From Stutzerimonas stutzeri (GTDB lineage Bacteria; Pseudomonadota; Gammaproteobacteria; Pseudomonadales; Pseudomonadaceae): 64,000 bases of DNA. Both the position numbers and the translations under genes were made by a program. The stretch covers positions 496,001 to 560,000 of the forward strand of contig NZ_JAMOHZ010000002.1 of assembly GCF_024448715.1 (NCBI RefSeq), in the 5' to 3' direction. Below the pieces are notes generated by a model. That model was not told the origin of the DNA, searched no databases, and saw nothing but the letters and a program-made list of their open reading frames with translations. Each line of letters starts with the position of its first letter. The first letter of the stretch is position 1. Below are positions 56,271-64,000 of the stretch, piece after piece.

Positions 56271-57623
56271 ATGCCCTTGATGCTACGCCGCGCCGCAGCC
56301 CTGTTACTCGGCGCTCTGTACCTGCCATTGGTCGTCGCAGCCGACACCCAACCCACCCACGAATTCTTTCTGGATAACGGCCTCAAGGTGATCGTGCGCG
56401 AGGATCATCGCGCCCCGGTGGTGGTATCCCAGCTCTGGTACAAGGTCGGGTCCAGCTACGAGTCGCCCGGAAAGACCGGGCTTTCCCATGCGCTCGAACA
56501 CATGATGTTCAAGGGCAGCCGCAAGCTTGAAGCAGGCGAGGCGTCGCGCATCCTGCGTGAACTGGGTGCCGAGGAAAATGCCTTCACCAGCGACGACTAC
56601 ACCGCTTATTACCAGGTGCTCGCACGTGATCGTCTGGCCGTTGCCTTCGAATTGGAGGCCGATCGCCTGGCGAGCCTCAAGCTGCCGGCCGACGAATTCG
56701 CTCGTGAGATCGAAGTGATCAAAGAAGAACGGCGGCTGCGCACCGACGACAAACCCAGCGCCCTGGCCTTCGAGCGTTTCAAGGCCATGGCCTACCCCGC
56801 CAGCGGTTACCACACGCCTACGATTGGCTGGATGGCGGATCTTGAGCGCATGACCGTGGAGGAACTGCGCGCCTGGTACAAAGCCTGGTATGCACCCAAC
56901 AACGCTACGCTGGTGGTGGTCGGTGATGTCACGCCGGACGAAGTCCGTAGCCTGGCCGAGCGCTATTTCGGACCTATCGACAAGCAGCCGGTGCCCATTG
57001 CCAAGCGCCCGCTGGAGCTGGATGAGCCAGGCGAGCGCCGCCTGCAGTTACATGTGCAGACGCAGGTGCCCAGCCTGATCATGGCCTTCAATACCCCCGG
57101 CCTCGCCACGAGCGAGAATCCGACGCAAATCCACGCCCTGCGCCTGATCAGCGCGCTGCTCGATGGTGGCTACAGCGCGCGCCTGCCGCAGCAACTCGAG
57201 CGCGGCCAGGAGCTGGTGACCAGCGCCTCGGCCTGGTACAACGCCTACGCTCGCGGCGACAGCCTGTTCGTTCTCAGCGCGGCGCCCAACATACAGAAGG
57301 GCCGAACCCTTGAAGAAGTAGAGGACGGTCTCTGGCAGCAACTCAACCTGCTCAAGCAGACTGCTCCCTCGGCAGAAGAACTCGAACGGGTCCGCGCTCA
57401 GGTTATCGCTGGCCTGGTTTACGAACGTGACTCGATCACACAACAGGCCACCACCATCGGCCAGCTGGAAACCGTGGGACTGTCCTGGCGACTGATGGAC
57501 GATGAACTCAGCGCCCTGGAGGCGGTGACTCCAGAAGACATCCAGCAAGCCGCCCGCACTTATTTCACCCGCTCGCGCCTGAGCGTTGCCCATGTTCTGC
57601 CCGAGGAGACCGGCGATGATTGA
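56271..57623 (+). CDS. M16-family zinc metallopeptidase, catalytic subunit
   Basis: Secreted insulinase/pitrilysin-type peptidase, 450 residues from 56271. The signal peptide MPLMLRRAAALLLGALYLPLVVA supports this start over the longer frame from 56205. The inverted zinc motif HxxEH is present in GLSHALEHMMFKG, and the third ligand Glu lies in EIEVIKEERRLRTDD. Its gene overlaps the next one, which encodes an M16 protein lacking this motif, so an active/inactive heterodimer is likely. In P. aeruginosa a similar pair lies next to ftsY (from memory). Confidence 0.9.
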   Translation: MPLMLRRAAALLLGALYLPLVVAADTQPTHEFFLDNGLKVIVREDHRAPVVVSQLWYKVGSSYESPGKTGLSHALEHMMFKGSRKLEAGEASRILRELGAEENAFTSDDYTAYYQVLARDRLAVAFELEADRLASLKLPADEFAREIEVIKEERRLRTDDKPSALAFERFKAMAYPASGYHTPTIGWMADLERMTVEELRAWYKAWYAPNNATLVVVGDVTPDEVRSLAERYFGPIDKQPVPIAKRPLELDEPGERRLQLHVQTQVPSLIMAFNTPGLATSENPTQIHALRLISALLDGGYSARLPQQLERGQELVTSASAWYNAYARGDSLFVLSAAPNIQKGRTLEEVEDGLWQQLNLLKQTAPSAEELERVRAQVIAGLVYERDSITQQATTIGQLETVGLSWRLMDDELSALEAVTPEDIQQAARTYFTRSRLSVAHVLPEETGDD

Positions 57624-59157
57624 TCGCAACTTGGTGCGTCGCAGCCTGCTTGGCCTGGCGCTGGTGTCCTGCCTGGGGCTGGCCGCCTGCGATGGAAAAA
57701 CCGGCGAAACCGCTGCATCGATTCCCGTACCGACCGAAGAAACAGTTGCCACGCCGGCAGAATCCGGACAAGCCATCGCCAAGGCAGCCGAAGAGGATAA
57801 GTCTCGGCTGGAATCGCTGGACGAGCTTGGCGACCAACCTCTGCCGCGACGTGAGCTGGATATTCAGAGCTGGCAAACCGAAGGCGGCGCCAAGGTGCTG
57901 TTCGTCGAGGCCCATCAGCTCCCGATGTTCGACCTGCGCCTGACCTTTGCCGCCGGCAGCAGCCAGGACGGCGGTGTGCCGGGACTGGCCATGCTCACCA
58001 ACGCCATGCTCAACGAAGGAATCGAAGGCAAGGACGTCACCGCCATCGCCGAGGGTTTCGAAGGGCTCGGCGCCGACTTCGGCAATGGTTCTTACCGCGA
58101 CATGGCGATCGCCAGCCTGCGCAGTCTCAGCACGGCGGACAAACGAGAGCCGGCGTTGCAACTGTTCAGCCAGGTGCTGGGCCAACCGACTTTCCCGGCG
58201 GAATCGCTGCAGCGGATCAAGAACCAGGTACTCGCCGGCTTCGAATTCCAGAAGCAAAACCCCGGCAAGCTGGCAAGCCTCGAACTGTTCGAGCAACTCT
58301 ACCAGGACCATCCCTACGCACACCCCAGCGAAGGCACACCGGAATCGATCCCCGGCATCACTGCCGAGCAGCTGCGCGGATTTCATGCCAAGGCCTACAC
58401 CGCTGGCAATGCCGTGATTGCCCTGGTCGGCGATCTCAGCCGCGAGGAAGCCGAAGCCATCGCCGCTCAGGTTTCCAGTGCGCTGCCGCAAGGGCCGGCA
58501 CTGCCACCACCACCCGTGCCGAACGAGCCCACTGCCGGCAAGCACCACATCGACTTTCCTTCCAACCAGACCCACCTGCTACTCGCGCAACTGGGCATCC
58601 CCCGCGGGCACCCGGACTACGCCGCGCTCTACCTGGGCAACCAGATCCTGGGCGGTGGCGGCTTCGGCACCCGCTTGATGGAAGAAGTCCGGGAGAAGCG
58701 CGGGCTGACCTATGGCGTGTATTCGGGCTTCAGTCCGATGCAGACCAAGGGCCCGTTCATGATCAATCTGCAGACCCGCGCCGAACTCTCCGAAGCGACT
58801 CTCGGGCTGGTGCAACGCCTGGTCGCCGAGTTCCTTGAACAAGGCCCGACGAAGGCCGAACTCGAACGCAGCAAGCGCGAAACCGCTGGTAGCTTTCCCC
58901 TATCCACCGCCAGCAATGCCGATATCGTTGGCCAGCTGGGCAGCATCGGCTTCTATGATTTGCCGCTGACCTACCTCGAAGATTTCATGCAACAGGTCCA
59001 GGCACTGTCGGTCGAAGATGTCAGGACCGCGATGAGCAAGCACCTCAGCGCGGACGGCTTCGTGATCGTCACTGCGGGCCCGCAAGTCGAGCAAAAGCCG
59101 CTGCCGGCACCGAGCGAAAAACCCATTGAGCAACCCAGCAGCGTTCCGGAGCATTGA
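57616..59157 (+). CDS. M16-family peptidase-like lipoprotein, inactive partner
   Basis: Second M16 protein, 513 residues. It has a lipoprotein signal (LLGLALVSCLGLAAC, Cys about residue 24), an unconserved linker, then the M16 body. The position of HxxEH reads GLAMLTNAML, so zinc binding is lost. The substrate-binding pair expected in the C-terminal half is kept: FGTRLMEEVREKRGLTYGVYSGF. By analogy with mitochondrial processing peptidase-type pairs, it should hold the substrate while the upstream protein cuts. Start ATG at 57616 overlaps the first gene by 8 bases. Confidence 0.9.
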   Translation: MIDRNLVRRSLLGLALVSCLGLAACDGKTGETAASIPVPTEETVATPAESGQAIAKAAEEDKSRLESLDELGDQPLPRRELDIQSWQTEGGAKVLFVEAHQLPMFDLRLTFAAGSSQDGGVPGLAMLTNAMLNEGIEGKDVTAIAEGFEGLGADFGNGSYRDMAIASLRSLSTADKREPALQLFSQVLGQPTFPAESLQRIKNQVLAGFEFQKQNPGKLASLELFEQLYQDHPYAHPSEGTPESIPGITAEQLRGFHAKAYTAGNAVIALVGDLSREEAEAIAAQVSSALPQGPALPPPPVPNEPTAGKHHIDFPSNQTHLLLAQLGIPRGHPDYAALYLGNQILGGGGFGTRLMEEVREKRGLTYGVYSGFSPMQTKGPFMINLQTRAELSEATLGLVQRLVAEFLEQGPTKAELERSKRETAGSFPLSTASNADIVGQLGSIGFYDLPLTYLEDFMQQVQALSVEDVRTAMSKHLSADGFVIVTAGPQVEQKPLPAPSEKPIEQPSSVPEH

Positions 59158-59756
59158 TGGCCAACCCACCCATTCGTCCTTCCGCTCATGGTGGTCAGGG
59201 GCAGCTACGCATTATCGGGGGCGAATGGCGCAGCCGGCGCTTCAGTTTTCCCGACGCCGAAGGGTTGCGACCGACACCTGACCGGGTACGCGAAACACTA
59301 TTCAACTGGCTCGCGCCTTATATGTCCGGTGCGCGCGTGCTCGATCCTTTCACCGGTAGCGGTGCGCTGTACCTGGAGGCGCTCTCCCGCGGCGCCAGCA
59401 TGGCCCTGGCGTTGGATGTGAACGCCAACGCCATCGCCAGCCTGCGCAAGCATCTGGACACGCTCAAGTGTGGGCAGGGCCAATTGCTGCAAAGCGATGC
59501 CCTGCGCTACCTGGAAACCCAGACACCAACGCCTTTCGATCTGGTCTTTCTCGACCCCCCATTCAACAAGAACCTGCTGCAACCCGCCTGCCAATTGCTG
59601 GAAACCAACGGCTGGCTGGCCAAACACGCCTGGGTCTATACCGAAAGCGAAGCTGTGCCTTCGAGCCTCGGCCTGCCCGGCAACTGGCGGCTGCACCGGG
59701 AGAAGCAGGCCGGCAAAGTGCACTACGCGCTGTGGGAGCGCAGCGGCGAGTCGTAG
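59157..59756 (+). CDS. rsmD: 16S rRNA (guanine-966-N2)-methyltransferase
   Basis: Methylates G966 of 16S rRNA. The 199-residue product has LRIIGGEWRSRRFSFPDAEGLRPTPDRVRETLFNWL, cofactor motif VLDPFTGSGALYLEALSRGA and the catalytic DLVFLDPPFNKN (DPPF). The ATG at 59157 overlaps the previous stop (TGATG); an upstream TTG codon is in frame but unneeded. Confidence 0.94.
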   Translation: MANPPIRPSAHGGQGQLRIIGGEWRSRRFSFPDAEGLRPTPDRVRETLFNWLAPYMSGARVLDPFTGSGALYLEALSRGASMALALDVNANAIASLRKHLDTLKCGQGQLLQSDALRYLETQTPTPFDLVFLDPPFNKNLLQPACQLLETNGWLAKHAWVYTESEAVPSSLGLPGNWRLHREKQAGKVHYALWERSGES

Positions 59757-59862
59757 CCATTCGCCTGCTTGATGACATCAAGGTGATGAGCACAGCAACC
59801 AGACGTGAACCAACCAGAACCGCGGTACCGACCCGTACCGTAACCAGCAACGGGGCCATTCA

Positions 59863-60888
59863 GTGTCCGTGACCTTTCCTGACATCGCCGCCGAACCTGA
59901 AACGAGCCCGGCCTTCGCACCGGCCTGCTGGCTACCTGGCGGGCACCTGCAGACCCTCTGGAATCCCTTCTGCCGGCGCTCGCCTGCGCTGCCGCGCCGC
60001 CGCGAGCGCCTGTGGCTCACCGACGGGGATTTCATCGATCTCGATTGGCACGGCCCGCACGATCCGGCGACTCCACTGGTACTGGTTCTACATGGGCTGA
60101 CCGGCTCTTCGAGTTCGCACTACGTGCTCGGCCTGCAACAACGACTGGCCGCCACAAACTGGGCCAGCGTGGCGATCAACTGGCGCGGCTGCTCGGGCGA
60201 ACCGAACCTGCTACCGCGCGCCTACCATTCCGGTGCCAGCGATGATCTTGCCGAAGTCATCTCGCATCTGCGCGCCAGCCATCCGCTGGCGCCTCTGTAC
60301 GCGGTGGGCTACTCGCTGGGTGGCAACGTGCTGCTCAAATATCTCGGCGAGACGGGCAACAGCGCACCCTTGCAGAAGGCCGTGGCGGTCTCCGTACCGT
60401 TCCGGCTGGATCAGTGCGCCGACCGCATCGGTCTGGGCTTTTCGCGCGTATACCAGGCGCACTTCATGCGCGAGATGGTGGGCTATGTGAAGGACAAGCA
60501 ACGCTTATTCACCCAGCTGGGTGCCGCGGATCATCTGTCCGCCCTGGAACGGCTCGGCTCGCTGAAAGGCCTGCGCACCTTTTGGGATTTCGACGGCCGC
60601 TTCACCGCCCCGCTGCATGGCTACACCGATGCCAGCGACTACTACCGCCGTGCGTCGAGCCGCTATTTTTTGCCGGATATCCGCATCCCGACGCTACTGA
60701 TCCAGGCGGAAGACGACCCCTTCGTGTTTCGCCACAGCGTGCCCGAACCGGCTGAACTTTCATCGACCACAACGCTGGAGCTGCACCGCAGCGGCGGACA
60801 TGTCGGCTTCGTCGAAGGCTCACCGACCAAGCCGCGCTACTACCTGGAGCGGCGGATACCGGAGTGGCTGGCCGCAGGCAGCGACTGA
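59863..60888 (+). CDS. YheT-family alpha/beta hydrolase, GTG start
   Basis: Predicted esterase-type hydrolase of 341 residues. The N-terminus FAPACWLPGGHLQTLWNPFCRR matches the YheT family; the nucleophile elbow is AVGYSLGGNVLLKYLGE, with an oxyanion loop LVLHGLTGSS, Asp in AEDDPFV and His in SGGHVGFVEG. The start appears to be GTG. The 106-base gap before it holds two small hairpins (TTGAT/ATCAA and CGGTAC/GTACCG) but no gene. Substrate unknown. Confidence 0.87.
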   Translation: MSVTFPDIAAEPETSPAFAPACWLPGGHLQTLWNPFCRRSPALPRRRERLWLTDGDFIDLDWHGPHDPATPLVLVLHGLTGSSSSHYVLGLQQRLAATNWASVAINWRGCSGEPNLLPRAYHSGASDDLAEVISHLRASHPLAPLYAVGYSLGGNVLLKYLGETGNSAPLQKAVAVSVPFRLDQCADRIGLGFSRVYQAHFMREMVGYVKDKQRLFTQLGAADHLSALERLGSLKGLRTFWDFDGRFTAPLHGYTDASDYYRRASSRYFLPDIRIPTLLIQAEDDPFVFRHSVPEPAELSSTTTLELHRSGGHVGFVEGSPTKPRYYLERRIPEWLAAGSD

Positions 60889-60904
60889 GTAACCAAAACC
60901 CAGC

Positions 60905-62275
60905 TCAGCGGCCAAGCATGAAGGTTTCGTACTCAAGATCATCCAGCGAACTGGATAGACGAACCAGCCCAAGCAGCACGCAAGCCAGTACTGAGAGAGT
61001 GAAGCCGTAGCCGAAGAAACTCGGTCCCAGCTGCTGGCTGGCCATGGTCAGCGCGGCATTGAGCAGAACGAAGATCAGGCACAACTCCAGGACGATGCTG
61101 CGCTTGTCGAGATAGAAGAAGACGTTCAACAACGCCATGAACACGACCTGGATGCTGACGCCGATCAGGTCAACGTAAAACAGCGGCAGGTAATAGGCGG
61201 ACATACCCAACCATGCCAGCAACTGCGGGGCGATCAGGAACAGCAACACGACAGTCAGCCCCTGAACCTTGCAGATTTCCAGCAACCCTTGGCGCACGGA
61301 AAGGATCATCTGGTGTTTGAGCTGGCCGATATGCTGCAAGGTCTCGCCACCGCGAATGGCCGAATAGACGCGGTCATACCACTCGGCAAAGTCCGTTTCG
61401 ATGCGCACCAGAAATACCGCCATGCCAGGGATAATCGCCAGATAGGCCAGGAAGATCGGCAGGTCATAAAGCATCGAAGCCCGCAGTGGCCCGATGACTT
61501 GATTGGAAGTGCTGGGATTGAACCAGAACAGAATCTTGTCGATCCAGATACCGAGGTTGTAGCAAAGACCGGTCAGCAACAGGCTGATAAATACCTGCTT
61601 GCGTTTCAGAAAATCGAAAGCCACCAATTGTTTGGCCGGGTATTCCCGCAATATGTCGAACAGGAACATGAAGAACAGGCTGGCGTGCCCTATCAGCAAG
61701 CCCATCAGCAATCCTTCGAGCTTGAGGAACCGTAGCAGGAACGAACACAGCACCATCAGCGAATAGCCTGCCACCATCACTAGCAAGATGCGGTTGTAGG
61801 CCTTCATTCCAGACAGGAAAACGATCGTCAGCCACAGGTTGCAGAGCACCACGAAGTTGGCCAGCATCAGCAACCGGTAGAGGAACGGTTGGTCGAACAG
61901 CACGCTCAGCAGGGCGAAGCCTAGTACTCCCGACGACACGGTAACGACCAGCAGGATGCCCACCAGGTTCGGCAGGATGCGCTCCTCCTGCTTCTCGAAC
62001 AGCCGGTCGGAGATGAAACGGGTGAAGAACAGCTGGGCGCCCCCGGTAATGATCAGCGAGGCCGCCATCAGATAAGTCACGCTGACCAGAAACTGGCGAA
62101 TCAGCAGTTCGGGGATTACTACACCCAAGCTCATAACGCCGATCACCATGACGCTGATGATGGACAACACCCAGGGGCCAGAACTGATCAGCCCTGCGTA
62201 GAGATAGGCTCTAAGCGTTGCGGTGTAGGAATCGCGAGAAAGAATTTTGCGCAGCTCGAATCCGATACCGGCCAT
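60905..62275 (-). CDS. pelG: Pel polysaccharide export membrane protein PelG
   Basis: Polytopic inner-membrane protein, 456 residues with about 12 helices, of the Wzx-like/MOP type. In P. aeruginosa PelG works with PelD, PelE and PelF to make and move Pel polymer. Start MAGIGFELRKIL matches PelG. It begins one base after the pelF stop region and is the last gene of the pel run. Confidence 0.93.
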   Translation of the reverse strand: MAGIGFELRKILSRDSYTATLRAYLYAGLISSGPWVLSIISVMVIGVMSLGVVIPELLIRQFLVSVTYLMAASLIITGGAQLFFTRFISDRLFEKQEERILPNLVGILLVVTVSSGVLGFALLSVLFDQPFLYRLLMLANFVVLCNLWLTIVFLSGMKAYNRILLVMVAGYSLMVLCSFLLRFLKLEGLLMGLLIGHASLFFMFLFDILREYPAKQLVAFDFLKRKQVFISLLLTGLCYNLGIWIDKILFWFNPSTSNQVIGPLRASMLYDLPIFLAYLAIIPGMAVFLVRIETDFAEWYDRVYSAIRGGETLQHIGQLKHQMILSVRQGLLEICKVQGLTVVLLFLIAPQLLAWLGMSAYYLPLFYVDLIGVSIQVVFMALLNVFFYLDKRSIVLELCLIFVLLNAALTMASQQLGPSFFGYGFTLSVLACVLLGLVRLSSSLDDLEYETFMLGR

Positions 62276-62276
62276 G

Positions 62277-63797
62277 TCAGACGGCTCCCATGGCGTTGCG
62301 ATAGAGGGTGCGATAACGCTCGAGCATCAGTGCGTCGGTGTAATAGCGGTTGACGCGTTCCAACCCCACCGCCTGCGCCGCCCGCCAGCGCTCGGAATCG
62401 CTCAGCAGGTCGACGATGGCGCGCGCGGTGGCCTGCGGATCGGCAATGGGTACTACCTCACCGGCGCGCCCCAGTGCGGGTTGTTCGTCCGGCGCTCCTT
62501 CGATCAACTCTCGGCATGAGCCCACGTCGCTGCTGACCACCGGCGTGCCTGCAGCCCAGGCCTCGAGAATGACCAGCGGTTGCGCCTCGCTGATAGATGT
62601 CAGCACCATCAGCCCCAGGCTTGGCAGCAGCTCGTGTATCTGACGAAAGCCGAGAAACTTAACGCGGCCTTCCAGCCCCAAACTGATCACCAGGCTGCGA
62701 CATTCGGCAGCGTATTCCCGATCTTCTTCATCAGGTCCGACTATCCAACCCTCTGCTTCAGGAATGGCGCTGATCACGCCGCGCATGGCGCGGATGAAGG
62801 TTTTCACGTCCTTGATCGGCACCACTCGGCCGACCAGCCCGACAATCGGAGGGATGCCTGGCGGCCGACGTTCCAGCGCATCGACCCAGCCGGACATGGC
62901 GATACCGTTGGGGATGACACGGGTGCGCGCTGGTTCCGCGCCATCGGCGATTTGCCGTTGGCGGTTGCCGTCGTACAGGGCGATGATCGGATCGGCCGAG
63001 CGATAAGTCAGCAAGCCGATCCGCTCGAAAAATCGGATCCAGAGCCGGCGAACATAGCTGAATTCGGCATCCAGGCCCATGCGCAAAGCTTCGTCCGGGC
63101 TGTCGGATATCCAGCTGGCCTGGGCCAGGTCGATCTTGCGCTCCTTGGTATAGATCCCATGCTCGCTAAGCAGATAGGCGCATTGCCAGCGGCGCTGAAG
63201 AACACTCCCTACCAAACCCGCATAGCCAGTGGAAATGGCATGCAGTGCACGCGCTCGCGGCAGCCGTGTGATCGCCTGCGCCAGCATCACCAACGGCGCT
63301 TGCATGGTGCGCAGCGTCCAAAAGTAATTGATGAACGATGGGTCGCTGCAATGCCGCGTATAACCTTCGGTGATCGCATCCCAGCTCGCCCGGCTGTGCA
63401 GTACGTCGTCCAGCGTTAGCCGGCACGAGGCCAGCATCTCGAGAATCGCTTCGCCCTGCTCCGCATCCGGCGGGTCCGGGTGATGGAAAAACTGGTGCAT
63501 CTGGTGCATCGGCTCGCGTGAACCCTCGCGCTTGGCGGCGGCGACCGCATCCCCCGGCCGCCATGCGCTTTCCAGAAAATGTTCCTCGATATGCACCACA
63601 TTCGGCGGGATCTTGTACTGGCGCTTGGGATAGGCCTCTCGCTGTCCGCCAATGAAAAACACCGAAAAGGTGAACTCCGGCAGGCCAAGGATCAACTGAT
63701 TTACCCAGCTGGATACACCGCCACGCACATAGGGCCAGGTGCCCTCGAGCAGCAGGCAGATATCAGCGACAGGGGCTTCGGGTAGATTCTTGGTCAC
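62277..63797 (-). CDS. pelF: Pel polysaccharide glycosyltransferase PelF, GTG start
   Basis: Soluble GT4-type glycosyltransferase that polymerises Pel from UDP-sugars on the cytoplasmic side. The 506-residue product has the PelF N-terminal domain (DICLLLEGTWPYVRGGVSSWVNQL) and the GT-B C-terminal half with VGLVGRVVPIKDVKTFIRAM, KFLGFRQIHELLPSLGLMVL and SISEAQPLVILEAWAAGTPVV (EX7E motif). The start codon is GTG, overlapping the pelE stop by 4 bases (GTGA). Confidence 0.94.
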   Translation of the reverse strand: MTKNLPEAPVADICLLLEGTWPYVRGGVSSWVNQLILGLPEFTFSVFFIGGQREAYPKRQYKIPPNVVHIEEHFLESAWRPGDAVAAAKREGSREPMHQMHQFFHHPDPPDAEQGEAILEMLASCRLTLDDVLHSRASWDAITEGYTRHCSDPSFINYFWTLRTMQAPLVMLAQAITRLPRARALHAISTGYAGLVGSVLQRRWQCAYLLSEHGIYTKERKIDLAQASWISDSPDEALRMGLDAEFSYVRRLWIRFFERIGLLTYRSADPIIALYDGNRQRQIADGAEPARTRVIPNGIAMSGWVDALERRPPGIPPIVGLVGRVVPIKDVKTFIRAMRGVISAIPEAEGWIVGPDEEDREYAAECRSLVISLGLEGRVKFLGFRQIHELLPSLGLMVLTSISEAQPLVILEAWAAGTPVVSSDVGSCRELIEGAPDEQPALGRAGEVVPIADPQATARAIVDLLSDSERWRAAQAVGLERVNRYYTDALMLERYRTLYRNAMGAV

Positions 63798-64000
63798 AAC
63801 CAGTATTTCCCTAAGGCGGCAAATGGTGGGCGGTTCAACACATCCTCCGGCAGCTTTGCCAACTGCTCCGGGACCTCCGCATAGCGCCTCTCGATAAATG
63901 CGATCTCTGCGCGAAAAGGCGCCAGTTGCTGCGCGCCGACGCCCGCGGCCTCGGCATTCGCCAGGTGTGTCTTGGCGGCATCCAGGCGCTTGTGCTCCAG
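63794..64000 (-). CDS. pelE: C-terminal end of PelE (rest outside window)
   Basis: The minus-strand frame is open from the right edge to the TGA that overlaps the pelF GTG. The 68 visible residues are helical and charged, with LEHKRLDAAKTHLANAEAAG, IAFIERRYAEVPEQLAKLP and a final FAALGKYWL. Position before pelF and the TPR-like helical composition fit PelE, an inner-membrane scaffold protein. The assignment rests mainly on synteny. Confidence 0.75.
   Translation of the reverse strand: MEHKRLDAAKTHLANAEAAGVGAQQLAPFRAEIAFIERRYAEVPEQLAKLPEDVLNRPPFAALGKYWL

Noticed and set aside
1-64000. CRISPR arrays, tRNA/rRNA genes, insertion sequences or prophage
   Set aside because: No regularly spaced repeats, no recognisable tRNA or rRNA sequence, no transposase, integrase or phage structural genes were seen.

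Overview
The window reads as ordinary, densely packed chromosome of a GC-rich gammaproteobacterium of the Pseudomonas stutzeri (Stutzerimonas) type. The basis is protein similarity to Pseudomonas as I remember it, a near-complete Chp/Pil chemosensory operon, a pseudo-dihydroorotase pyrC', and a gene order that follows the Pseudomonas aeruginosa PAO1 rhlE-mexAB-oprM-chp-pil-pyr-pilTU-met-thi-ftsYEX interval. That synteny is from memory, not from a search. I see no rRNA, tRNA, CRISPR array, prophage or insertion sequence, and no gene-free stretch over 300 bases.

Layout. 1-1805: 3' part of the RNA helicase gene rhlE. 1901-7615 (minus): an RND efflux operon mexA-mexB-oprM behind a TtgR/NalD-like operator but with no adjacent repressor gene. 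7856-9004 (minus): YceI protein and cytochrome b561. 9172-11389: bioA and rsmE. 11478-24674 (minus): the type IV pilus chemosensory operon pilG-pilH-pilI-pilJ-pilK-chpA-chpB-chpC. 24911-30884 (plus): gshB, a tonB3-like gene, algH, ruvX, pyrR, pyrB, pyrC'. 30944-33512: a TM2 protein divergent from a radical SAM/DUF4130 gene pair under a clear LexA box. 33521-35782 (minus): pilU and pilT. 35849-44512 (plus): PLP homeostasis protein, proC, yggT, a dynamin-like GTPase, then metX-metW-DUF4426-rdgB-hemW-DUF3392. 44587-48444 (minus): DUF1329 protein, trmB, thiG, thiS, DUF423. 48515-51983 (plus): mtgA and a CHASE hybrid histidine kinase. 52081-56034 (minus): rpoH, ftsX, ftsE, ftsY. 56271-60888 (plus): an active/inactive M16 peptidase pair, rsmD and a hydrolase. 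60905-64000 (minus): pelG, pelF and the end of pelE.

How the genes work together. PilG/H/I/J/K and ChpA/B/C form one signalling pathway whose output is extension and retraction of type IV pili; the retraction ATPases PilT and PilU lie 9 kb away. PyrB and the catalytically dead PyrC' should form one holoenzyme. MetX and MetW act in methionine synthesis, FtsE/FtsX/FtsY in cell division and membrane targeting, and PelE/F/G in Pel polysaccharide export.

The best candidate for an under-described system is the SOS-boxed radical SAM plus DUF4130 pair at 31421-33512. Its operator is a 34-base palindrome ending 7 bases before the start codon, and the uracil-DNA glycosylase-like domain that I recall as a common partner of DUF4130 is absent. 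Second is a set of three intergenic leaders (before rsmE, tonB3 and algH) that share a 10-base word, inverted repeats and a missing Shine-Dalgarno sequence.
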